A DNA stretch of 64,000 bases from Zelopaecilomyces penicillatus. Lineage: Eukaryota > Ascomycota > Sordariomycetes > Hypocreales > Pseudodiploosporaceae. Within the stretch, counting starts at the first letter, position 1; each line of letters opens with the position of its first letter. Positions 48,670 to 59,272 of the stretch are shown here, piece after piece. Both the position numbers and the translations under genes were made by a program. The stretch covers positions 1-64,000 of the forward strand of contig VCCP01000003.1 in NCBI GenBank assembly GCA_005765155.1, written 5' to 3'. Below the pieces are notes generated by a model. It saw only the letters and a list, made by a program, of their open reading frames with translations, was not told the origin of the DNA and did no database searches.

Positions 48670-50300
48670 TATAATACTATATATACCTTAAGTGATTATA
48701 TTATATATTGTCTCTATTAAGAAATATTAGGAAGGTATTTATTCCTAGGAACCTAAGTAGGCCTATTATTTAAAGAGCAGAGTCTTTAGCTATCCTTATA
48801 ATACCTAATAATATTATCCTAGATATATACTCTTTAGAATTATTATAATCTTTTATAAGGCTTTCTAAGGATCTAATACCTAGCTTAAACTCGACTGATA
48901 GTTGAATATACTTATTATAAGGTAGGGTAAAACTATAATAGGTATTATATAATAACGCTCTGCCAGCTCTTTAGATACTAATGCTTATAATAGTCTTGTC
49001 TGGTATATCTAGGAGTGGTAATGGTCTTAGTTTTAATAGCCTAACCTTTAAGAATTATTAGTCTAGTAGTGGTAGGAGTGTCTTGGGGTATATATTATTA
49101 TCTTGGTTATTATTATTGTCCTCTCTATTATTGTCTCTGCTGCTATTGTCTCCATTGCTACTACCGCTGTTATCCCCGCTACCACTACCGCCTCTGCCTC
49201 CACTATTAGCCTTAGCCTTGGATTTGGCTATAGCTATAGCTTTAGCTTTGGCTTTGGCTTTGGCTTTAGCTTTAATGGCTTCTTTAGCTTTTTTGGCTTT
49301 AGCTTCTTTAGCTTCTTTAGCTTTAGCTTTAGCTTTAGCTTTAGCTTTAGCTTTAGCTTTGGCTTTAGCTTTGGCTTTAGCTTTAGCTTTGGCTTTAGCT
49401 TTGGCTTTAGCTTTGGCTTTAGCTTTGGCTTTAGTATTTTTAGCTTTAGCTTTGGCTTCTTTAACCTTAGCTTCTTTAGCCTTAGCTTTAGCTTTATCAT
49501 TATCATCTTTAACTTCATCTTCAGCATTACTCTCGGTATTAATCCCGCTCCTAAGGCTCTTACCACTCTTTATATAGTTATTATTAGCTATATTATTAAG
49601 AGATTCGCTAGTATCTTTGAACTTGTTATTGCTATTGCTTTTTGATTCATTACTATCTGAGCGATCCTCTCTAGTATTAATAGCTGGATTATCTCTATTA
49701 CCCTATAATAGTATAATATATAATATAGGGTTATACTAGTCCTTAAGCAATCAATATAGGTTATTATTATAGCTGCTATTGCTATTATTGGTATAGCTGC
49801 TATTACTGCTATTTATATTGCCTATAAAATAGCTTCTTATCTATATTTTTCGCTTATAGTTAGCCTGATTTATTAAATAAGTATATAATTATATTCCTTT
49901 AGTATCTATCTATCTGTTTTATAGTCTTTATATAATGCTTCTTTATTAGTTTGCCTTTAGATGTAATGGATGCTGCTCTGGCTTGCTTAGCTAAGTGTTT
50001 AATACTAATCTCTCTAGCTTTACCTGTCTTTATCAGCTTGCCTCTGATGCTCTCTCTTATTCTATTGGATCGATAGGGTCTTACTGTGTTTGCACTGCTA
50101 TTGCTAGTGATCGCTATTATAGGGTGTATATATTGCCTTATCCTTATATTGGTTCTTTTGGATATTAACTGGCTTAATAGAGTAATATTATCTTCCTATC
50201 TAGTATAGTTTAGGCCTCTTAGCTTATTAAGGAGCTATTTGCTAATACTCTTAGGATTATAATTATTCTTAGACTCTTTTACTATAATAGGTAATATATA
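48670..50300 (-). pseudogene. RIP-destroyed gene with Lys/Ala/Glu repeat tract (copy 2)
   Basis: Counterpart of 20730-22330. On the minus strand a Ser/Asn/Asp-rich segment, a long Lys-Ala/Lys-Glu-Ala tract, a Gly/Ser/Asp segment and IYPKTLLPLLD follow in one frame. Not recognised. Confidence 0.45.
49205..49497. repeat. Expanded GCTTTA hexamer tract (copy 2)
   Basis: Long run of GCTTTA/GCTTTG hexamers with interspersed GCTTCTTTA. Longer and more regular than 21,270-21,515. Encodes Lys-Ala repeats on minus. Open in several frames on both strands, all of them products of the repeat. Confidence 0.85.
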
Positions 50301-50367
50301 ATAATGAATATCTTTACACTAATTAAATAAGTTATATAAGATTATATTAGACCCTTTACATTAATAA

Positions 50368-50380
50368 GGGGGGGGGGGGG
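50368..50380. repeat. Run of 13 G
   Basis: A homopolymer in otherwise AT-rich DNA between the helicase and Lys/Ala gene remnants. Copy 1 has only short G runs here (22,396-22,410). Possibly a sequencing-length uncertainty. Confidence 0.7.
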
Positions 50381-50924
50381 AGGGTTGGTATAGATAAATA
50401 TATTAGATAGATAGAAATAATAGCTATATAAACTTGAATAACTTATATATATTTTATAAATATAGTGATTTAATTATATATATTACTATAGAATCTATAT
50501 CCTTATCTATTACTCTCTTATTTAATTAACCCTCTATTTCTTTATACTATTATTATTAAATTATTTCCCTAAAGCTCTTTAAGGTTCTAATAATACCTTA
50601 GCCTATAGCCTTCTACTATATAGCCTTAATAGTATAATACTGCTATATTAGCTGGCTCGCTATACAGGCTATATATTACTGTTTATATAGTGTATTAAAG
50701 GAGCAAATAGCTATACTGGATCCAGCTCCTTTATAACTGGCCTTATATCTATAGATAACTCTGATAATAAACGCTTAGGGGCAGTTATAATGTTTCCTGG
50801 TCTAGGTTAATAGGACTGCCTCTTCTATATTTGGTTTGATAGGGGTAAGGTTAGTATTAGATCCTCTCCTCTATTGCTTCCTTATTGTTCTGTTTGCATC
50901 TATAGATCAGAATCATATTCCAGC

Positions 50925-53900
50925 TTTATAAAGTAAACACCAGAAAGATTATAAAGGATATACTGGCTTAGGCTTAGGGTCCAATTCTAATATTATATTA
51001 CTAATCGATTCATTACTATTAGCAATATTAATTAATACTATACCTAGCCTTTAAACTCTTTTATTATTAAAGCAGCTATTAGGTTCCCTTATATAGCTTC
51101 TATAATGCCTAGGTTCACCTCTTATCTAAGCCAGACTATAAAATCAGTTTATAATATAAATATCTATTGGAAGTGTCTTTTTATCTATACAGCGCTGCCT
51201 GGCCTTGTGTATGTTCTATAGTATAGGGGTATTATTATATCTATAAATTAGCACTTCCTATTAGGTCTGTTGATACTGCAGATATGCTATAGCTGGTAAT
51301 ATATATAGCAGACTTAATATAGCGGCATCTATTTGGTCCCCTTCTCTTTGTATTACTAGGTTATTTCTTTCTTAGCCTTGATCTAGTTAAAGCGGTGGGT
51401 ATATAACCCAGTCCTATATAAGAACTCTCTCTCTCTAGCTCTATAGTATAAGCATATTCTTATAGTATTCTTTAGATCTCTTTTATACTAATAGGTCTTC
51501 TCTTCCCTAATATGGTTTAATCATTTAATCTTATCTGGTCCTATAAATTCTATTAGAGCCTTTATAGTGATATACCTATTAGGCAGCCTGGGCCCGGGAT
51601 TGGGTTTTATATATATAGAGCATGGCTTATTATCTTAGCTATACTAGACTTAATCTTCTTTAATATCTAAGAACTTACTTATAATAGCCTATAGATAGAT
51701 TATATAGCTAAGGTATATTTATATAGCTGCCTTATTAAGGTTGCTTTTATCTATAGATTATAAAGGAGCCTTCTTATCTATAATAATATATGATTTAGAT
51801 AATAGTTCATCCTACCCTGCTTGACTGGTTTCCTATATAAATCCTATTATCTTTTAGGGTATATTAATATATATAACCATTCAAATAGATTTATAATAAA
51901 AGCTAGGGCCTAGTACTATAATAGCTATTATAACCTATTTCCCTATACTATTAATCCATTCTATAATAATAGCAGCCTTCTCCTTAGCTATATCTAATAA
52001 TAATATAAGTATTTTATATCCTAGGTGATCTGCTATTCAATCAATCTAGGGTATAGTCTAGCAGTATATAATAATTCATTTATCTTCTTTCTATGATTTA
52101 AATATAGATCTCCTTAGGCTTAAAGTTATTATCGATTCAACCCATTATATTATACCCTTAAACCTATCCTTATCTTTAGCTCACTGCCCTAAGTATATAA
52201 TTCTATAGCTAATATTATATTAGTTAATAGACTCTCTAATAATATATAGCTTTATAAGTTTATTCTATTTAATAAAGCCTGATGCTATTACTGATAGTAG
52301 TATAGCTATGAGCTATATACTCTATATCTTAATCTGGTGGATATACTATCTAAGGTTATAAAGGCTTGGTCTATAATCCACTGCTATAACTATAAGATAG
52401 CATTCATCTATTATAATATAATCCAGGCCCTGCCTTTGTAATAGCTGGTATATACTATCAAGGAACTCCTTTATATATATAAGCTTAATAGCAACAATAA
52501 TAATAGAGCCCTCTATATTATCCTCTCTTATCTAGTATATAATGCAGATCCTAGCCCTAATAAGCTCCTATTCCATTAAATAGCATAGGGCTATAGTTGA
52601 TAGAATAAGGATAGTTATACCTGCATTATTAAGGGTATACCCTATTATAATAGAGAGGGTCTTGCCCCCTCCTATGGGTAGGATAATTATTATCTACTCC
52701 TTTAGGCCTATCCTAAGCATAGCTATAGCCCCTTATCTCTGGCCGCCACTCCAGAAGCATAAAGCAGGGTCCTTTATTATAGATCTAGCCATAGCAATAA
52801 GCTCCTACTCTATACAACCCTAACTAGCCTACTTCCTAACCCTTATAAATAGGATGGTTATAATATTAGCCCTATTATCTATAATATCTCATTAATTAGG
52901 TTTAAGTATATTAAATAGTCTAAAAAGGTTCTACCAGCTAATAGATACCTAATATACTCAATATAATAGAATACTCTTATACTGCCTAGATATATCTATA
53001 TATATGTGATTGAATATCTGGTATAAGTGGTTGCTTATCTCTGTTAGCTTGATCATTAGATACTCCTCCTTAGGGTTATCAAAGCCAATACTGGCACCAG
53101 CCCTGCCTATAAATTCTAATCTAAAGTTGGCCTGGTCACTTTTTGAGAACTTATCCTTAGTAATAGCTGCTGCTACCTGCCTCTACCAGGCCACCTATAT
53201 CTGTGGTAGGCTGCCTAGTATATATATCTTTGCTAGTATAGTAGAGATAATATCATCGCCCTATACCTTGCCTTCTAGGCTTGACCATAGGAACAATAAT
53301 AGTATAATGCCTGGTCTACCAGCTTATAGAAATATCTGCTTAAGGGGTATAATATAGATAATATATATAAGGAGTATATTATTAACCTTTAGTAATAAGA
53401 AATGAATATTCTCCTTATATATATCTAAGTGTTCCTAGCCCTTATAGTACTATATATAGAGCAATATTAGCTTCTCCTAGATAAAAAGATACCACTACCT
53501 TATAGTATTATATATAGTAATAAATAGGATTTCCAATGATTATAATAGCAGCCTAAGTATAATATAGCAGAGTATAAAAAGTAGCCTAAGGAATTCTTAT
53601 ACCCTTGTCTTATATACTATTATAGCTATACTATAAAGCCTGGGTAAGATTATCCCTTCTATACTGCTATCCCTTATTATAAAGGTATTGCTTAGTAGCT
53701 TATTACCCTGGATATACTAGAGTAGTATAACCTTATTATATATTATTAGATAGGTATTATAATGGTTAATAGCCTATAATATACTATACTGTATACTATC
53801 AATATTATCCTAGATATTACTAGTCTAGATATATAATATATAGTTTATATTAAGAAAGAGATACTTATTTAAGAGTGATTTCACTCTATTAAAGATAAAC

Positions 53901-55690
53901 CTAGCTAATTATATAATATCCTATATAGTAATAGCTATACCCTTATACTAGATAGTTATGCCATCCAATAACCAGTAGATCTAGTACTAGATAAGGCTAT
54001 TTATACTTGCTTTAAAGAGATATAGTCTTCAGTTCAGAATATATCTAAATAGGGTTTTATTAGACTATATTATATATCTATTAATAAGCTTGATTAGCTT
54101 TTCTAGCATTATATTATCTATCTCTATATAATTATTATATATTATATTAAATAATATTAGCTAGGCGGACTATATTAGTACTGATAATTTACTATTAAAA
54201 TTACTTGGATCTTCTCATCCTTTATTACTTTATTTAATCTATTAGCTTATATACTTGCCTGATAGCAAGCAATAATGGTTTAGGGTTTGGCTTACCTTAT
54301 AGCTTATTATAATATAATAGCTAAGCAGTAATAACTTAAAGGGCTAGCTGCCTATAGGATGGTATATTAGCGAGCAATATAGCCTCTATAGTACAAGCTA
54401 TAATTATATATTGTCTAGGCTGGGATCCCTATCAATCTGTTCGATGACTTTATCTATATATATAATCTAGGATGGTGATATCTCTATAGTATTGGTTAGT
54501 GTAGGGTAGCCCTTTATTTATGCAAAGTGCTCTATACCTCTATAAACTATATAGTAGTAGTAGGCTATTAGTTGCTTTATATAGTTAAAGTAGTTAATTA
54601 GTATTGATTTATTCTTGAATAATTGAAATATATTAGCCTTGGATATATAGTCTGTATAGAAGTGGCTAAGGATAAGAGCCCACTATTAGATTATCCTATA
54701 TATTATTAAGCCCTCCTATACTAGCTTATACTTACTATATAGTATCTTTTTTATTGTATTTAAGATATTCTCTAGCTTGATATAGTCCTCTCTAGATAAT
54801 ATATACTTAAGATCCTGCCTAGATAGTATATATAATATTATAATATCTTTATTATATAGTCCATCTAGGTATATAATGAATCTGATCCAGTTTATCTAGG
54901 GTATATATACTGATTTAGTCTTACTACTATCTATAACTATCCCTTTACACTGGATATTATTAGCAGCCTATATACTGTCTTGTATTAATGATTAGAATAG
55001 GCCTATCTTGGTAATAGATCTGGACCCTGTTGGCCTGGGAATAGGCAGTAGTATTAATACTATAGTGCTATGGATAGCTATCTTAAAGTAGGTGGTAAGC
55101 TGCTTTGCCTGGAATAGTATTTATATATAGCAGTATCTGAATAGCAGCTTCTCACTATTAATAGACTAATGCTTTATTAGATACTCTTATAGCTTAGCCC
55201 TTTATATAAAGTAATGCTTATAGTATAGATATAAACACTTATAGCTATTAAGGATTATTAGGCACTAAAGCAGCTAGATAGTATAGTCCTTAGCTAGCTA
55301 TTATTAGAGCTCCTTTAGAGGCCTTAGCCTATAGGTACTGAATCTATTTATTAATAAGTATAGCTGCTTACCCTTAATATAGTATAGCTTAGCCTATAGA
55401 TAATATTTCTAGTTGACTGGATTAGGTATAAGGTATATCCTATATTAGATATATATTAGGATTTGATACTATTGGTTATAGATAAATCTATCTATTTTTT
55501 GCTAGAAGAGGTAATCTATATATATAAGGGGAGATGGTAATTAATTTATAATACTAGCTATATAGTAATACCTAAGCAGGGCAGCTCTATAGTTTAATAA
55601 TCTAAGCTATAATAACTTTGAGTTAATATCCAGGCTTGATCAATTATAATAGGGAATTCCTAGACCCTAACCCTGTTATTTATGCTAATC
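50925..55690 (-). pseudogene. RIP-destroyed telomere-linked RecQ-type helicase gene (copy 2)
   Basis: Counterpart of 22950-27720 with the same helicase motifs in the same order on minus, and independent RIP hits. The plus-strand openings at 53,010-53,357 and similar are its antisense shadows. The gene is closest to the right end of the unit and would be transcribed toward the telomere. Confidence 0.78.
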
Positions 55691-55814
55691 ATATTGTTCC
55701 CTTTGTATGTTATCCTTTACCGGTTATAGCAGAGCATTTGGGTTAAGGGCCATTAATCATACTTGGCCCTACCCCTCCTTTATATAAAAGGAGCCTATTA
55801 TATAATAGATAGAT

Positions 55815-56570
55815 AATTTGGAATTATTTTAAGATATTCCAAATAATTATTTGGAATTATTAGATATTTTAAATACTAAAATAAAAAGTAAGCACTAGTC
55901 TATCTCTTTATAGGTTAAGCTATAAGGGCTTTATAAGCTTAGCTTACTAAGCTATATAGGTCTAACTGCTAGGCTATAGTAGATTAAGCTATTAGACTAT
56001 AGCAGGTTAGGCTGTTATATATAGAAAAAACCCATTTTATTTTAATAATAATAAATTAAACTTAAGGGATTAATTGATTATCCTATAATTAATTAAATAA
56101 AGAAAATAGCTTTTTAATAATTAGTCTTTTAAATATACTGGAAAATTCTTAGGTAAAAGAGGGAAAAAAAACTTGAATTCAATGATGTCTGTCTGTTTAA
56201 ATAGCCTAGGTATGGCCTATCTACTTATATAGTTTAATCCCTTTAAGTATAGCTTATATAATTATAACTTAATCAATTAGTAAAGGGGTGTGTTTAACCC
56301 AGCTATTAAAGTACTAGGTTTATTAATATCCCTATCTAATTAAGGATTTAAGATAGCTATATAAATCTCTTATATCTAGCTATACTTAGGGTTTATTATA
56401 GCACTACTATTATAGCTGGTTATAATACCTAGGTCTGGCTATAGACTATATAGAGATCTGTTTTTAAGATTAATAATATTATAGTTAAGATATTTAAGCT
56501 ATATCTGATCCCTAAGATATAAGACTTTTTCTATTTTTATATATAATTAAGTCTAATAAAGCTATAATAC
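55815..56570. other. AT-rich spacer between the tandem unit and element 3
   Basis: No gene seen. It holds a perfect 22-bp palindrome at 55836-55857 (half-site ATTCCAAATAA) and loose repeats of a TAGATTAAGCT-like word at about 55,930-56,020 (GCTATAGTAGATTAAGCTAT, then CTATAGCAGGTTAGGCTG). A short less AT-rich stretch is at 56,155-56,215. Origin unknown; possibly an old DNA transposon relic. Confidence 0.5.
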
Positions 56571-56672
56571 TAATATGTCACGACCCAACGACATGGTCGT
56601 ACAATAGGCCGGTCATGTGACCTAGGGAAGGTACGTACCATGGAGGAAGGGGACCAGTTAGATAGATCAGTG

Positions 56673-56762
56673 GGATCACCATAAGAATGGTGGTGAGCCA
56701 GGTGAGCCAGCAACTTGGATCACCAGGATCACCACTTGCACGACAAGTGATCCAAGTGATCC
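56673..56762. promoter_or_regulatory. GGATCAC/GTGATCC cluster in U3 (element 3)
   Basis: GGATCACC at 56673, 56717 and 56726 and GTGATCC at 56747 and 56756, the last 6 bp before the TATA box; between them CACTTGcacgaCAAGTG forms an inverted repeat. The position just upstream of the TATA box suggests activator or repressor sites. The divergent element 1 has its own GGATCAC-type set, although the rest of its U3 is different. Confidence 0.5.
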
Positions 56763-56767
56763 ACGAT

Positions 56768-56777
56768 GTATATATAC
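56768..56777 (+). promoter_or_regulatory. LTR TATA box (element 3)
   Basis: GTATATATAC, palindromic, 37 bp before the predicted RNA start at 56814. Same place in all six LTRs (RIP-altered in element 1). Confidence 0.6.
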
Positions 56778-57004
56778 GCCCTCAATTTTCACTCTTTAAA
56801 ACATAGCTTAGATAGTTATCAACACACTTTCAACTTCATCGTATTGTTCGCTACCGCTCACTACGCTGATACTTGACCCCTGGTTACGATACTCCGTATC
56901 TATCACCAACGTGACAGACCTATTGCTCAGAACACCCCGACTCATCTGCCAACATAAACCCCTTTCGTTAGGTTTATCCCTTGGGAATTCACCAAACATC
57001 ACAC

Positions 57005-57014
57005 GTTGATAACT
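57005..57014 (+). promoter_or_regulatory. Self-priming primer-binding site (element 3)
   Basis: GTTGATAACT, one base after the LTR, is complementary to AGTTATCAAC at 56814-56823 in the LTR. Ten pairs. Fits Tf1-type self-priming. Confidence 0.65.
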
Positions 57015-57065
57015 CTTGTTCAGTGGGTTACTGTGTTACCCTGGGCAATATCGCTATTTCGCAAG

Positions 57066-59243
57066 ATGGCTCCTCAAACCCCCACCTCATCCGGAAGTAC
57101 TAACCAAGGAGGCACCCCTAATGCCCCTGTCAACAACAATCCGAACATGGAGGTAGATGAAGAGGAGGAAGACGATGACGACGTCAAGATCAAAGGACTC
57201 CAAGAAGATGTTCTCACGCTAGAAGAAACCAGCAGACGCTTCAAACAAATGCTAGAGGAGGAGCGCAAGGGACGTGCAGAAGAAGCGAAGATGGCCAAGC
57301 TCGCCACCGAAACCTTGCAACTCCAGGTCAAACAGCTTCTCGAGAACATGGAAATCCAAGCGAAACAGCATAGACACGGGTTGGAAACAGTTGCAGCACA
57401 GATGCACACCGGAAAGGACACCGGAGAAATCTTGAAGCCACGAACACCCAAGCCTTTTGACGGCACTCCAAGCAAACTTCAAGGGTTTCTTACCCAACTC
57501 CGCGCTTTCTTTCTATACTATCCAACACAATTCCGGCTTGAACCAGTCAAAGTAAGGTACGCCGCAGGGCTCCTTACCGGAACCGCACTTACCTGGTTCG
57601 AACCAACACTTCGAGACTACGTCAACAATGCCTCGATGGGGACCTCAAAGGAGGAAACTGACCTAATCTTTGCCGACTACGACATCTTTGAGCAACAACT
57701 CCTGAACACCTTCGGATCGTCAAATGAAAAACGACAAGCTGAACAACACCTACGCAACCTCCGTCAGACAGGGTCTGCCTCGGACTATGTTGCGAAGTTC
57801 CGACAAATCTTGTCCAAACTACCCGAAAAAGATGAGCAAACGTGTATGGAAACCCTGTACTATGGACTCAAGTCAGAAGTCAAAGACGAATTGTACAAAG
57901 AAGTCCGACCGGACTCTTTCACGGAATATTGCGCTATGGCTGTCGCCATCGACGACAGACAGCACTCGCGCCGACAAGAAAAGAAGTACGAAGGACGAAA
58001 CTGGAAACCAACTTACTTCGGATTCCAACCACGGCAACAACAACATAAGGCAAACCATGGTCAACGACGAAATGACCCTAACACCCTACCAATCAGAATG
58101 GACCTCGACGCTGCACAACGACGAGACGCATCCAAAGTCAAGTGCTATAATTGCGACAAAATGGGACATTTCGCCAGGGACTGCCGACAACCGAAACGAG
58201 AACGAAAAGACTGGAAACCAGTACCTGATGCGCGACGAAGCACACACACCATGGCCAAAGATGGACGAACCCTGGCCATGACAGGACGACGAGGATAGGA
58301 ACGAGGACGACCCGGAAACTACGGACACCCCACACCTCGACAGTCACCAATGTTGCGGACCACGCTAACCCGATCCGGTACCGCACAATGGGACCAACAA
58401 CTGGATATGGACACAGATAAGGAAGAATACTTCGAAGAGATTCCGGACCGACAAGTAATCCCTGCCACGGATGACGAAAACACCCTGGTTGAAGATGAAA
58501 CAACAAACAACAGCTCAGACTCCAGCTCTTCAGAATCCAAGAGCGAAGAACCTCTCAGGACAACTCAATACCATGCTACACCATATCCACCACCTAAGAG
58601 TGCTGCCCATAAACACCTTAGAGAAGCAGCAATCAAACTTACGCAAGTACCAAGCCACGCGGACAGAGTCAACCTTCGACTCACAATCACCAAATACGTT
58701 CGTGAATGGACGTTGGAAGAAGGCCTAGGCGTCCCTGTCCCAGGAAACCACCTTGGAAGAGCCTTCATGTTGAAAACCAACTACAGCAAACACGAAGACG
58801 ATCATGCACTCCTAGACCCTAATCATGTTTTCCACAGCGAAATCAGTTGGATGTCATGCATCGACTTCTCCTGTTTTCAACACCAGAAAACAAAAATCCA
58901 GAACGAATTCTTCCCACGCCGTATGGGAGCACGAGGAATTAAGAATGTCCTCACAGGAGATCAATTCGTCGACTGGCACGAGGCTGAGTACTTTGCACCT
59001 TTTGGAATTGGCGTGTTCGAACCACACCCCAAGACCCCAGAAGAATGCAGACAACATGCGGAGGAAAACAAACGCATGTACGAGGAAATGAAGAACCTCC
59101 ACAAACGAGAATTCAACTTCCGAACCCACGAAGGAAGTCAAGCCGATCGAACTCTGTACCATGTAATCACTCAAGGCTTGGACAGAACAAAATACGACGG
59201 ACCATGCAAAGAATGCAACCCCGGAAACTCAAAAAACGAGTAA
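57066..59243 (+). pseudogene. gag: gag of element 3: nonsense codon and 87-codon deletion
   Basis: Starts at ATG 57066 like element 2. It carries the coiled coil, Retrotrans_gag domain and CCHC knuckle (58,143-58,184), then TAG at 58296-58298 where element 2 has TGG (codon 411). Downstream the frame is otherwise open to TAA 59241-59243. At 59046-59054 one TGCAGACAA replaces two; the 261 bp between, with all complete C-x7/8-C-x4-C-x2-H units, is gone in frame. The truncated 410-residue product would still hold the capsid part and the knuckle. Several missense changes (for example codons 51 and 129) are G->A. Confidence 0.93.
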
Positions 59244-59272
59244 AGTCGCCTGTAAGAGGGTTACAGCGCGAC
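59231..59272 (+). promoter_or_regulatory. -1 frameshift signal, element 3
   Basis: AAAAAAC at 59231-59237 in the gag frame, spacer 59238-59244, then a hairpin 59245-59272: GTCGC/GCGAC and CTGTAA/TTACAG, bulged C59267, loop GAGGG. Identical to element 2. Useless here because the upstream stop at 58296 removes ribosomes first. Confidence 0.83.

Larger units (their letters stand above)
44541..55814. repeat. Telomere-associated ~20.3-kb unit, copy 2, right part
   Basis: Aligns with 16609-27840. It carries B3 (5' part), X-B, the Lys/Ala gene and the RecQ-type helicase, all minus strand and RIP-decayed. Compared with copy 1, the hexamer tract is longer and a run of 13 G has appeared at 50368-50380. 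Homology ends near 55,814. Confidence 0.9.
56576..57003 (+). repeat. Element 3 5' LTR
   Basis: 428 bp, TGTCACGACC..AACATCACA; only A56998 differs from the 3' LTR. U3 56576 to about 56813; R expected to start near AGTTATCAAC (56814-56823). Confidence 0.95.

Noticed and set aside
57006..57065. Twenty extra codons upstream of the gag ATG in frame
   Set aside because: They cross the primer-binding site and begin at TTG. The ATG at 57066 (MAPQTP) is the first in-frame ATG after the LTR.
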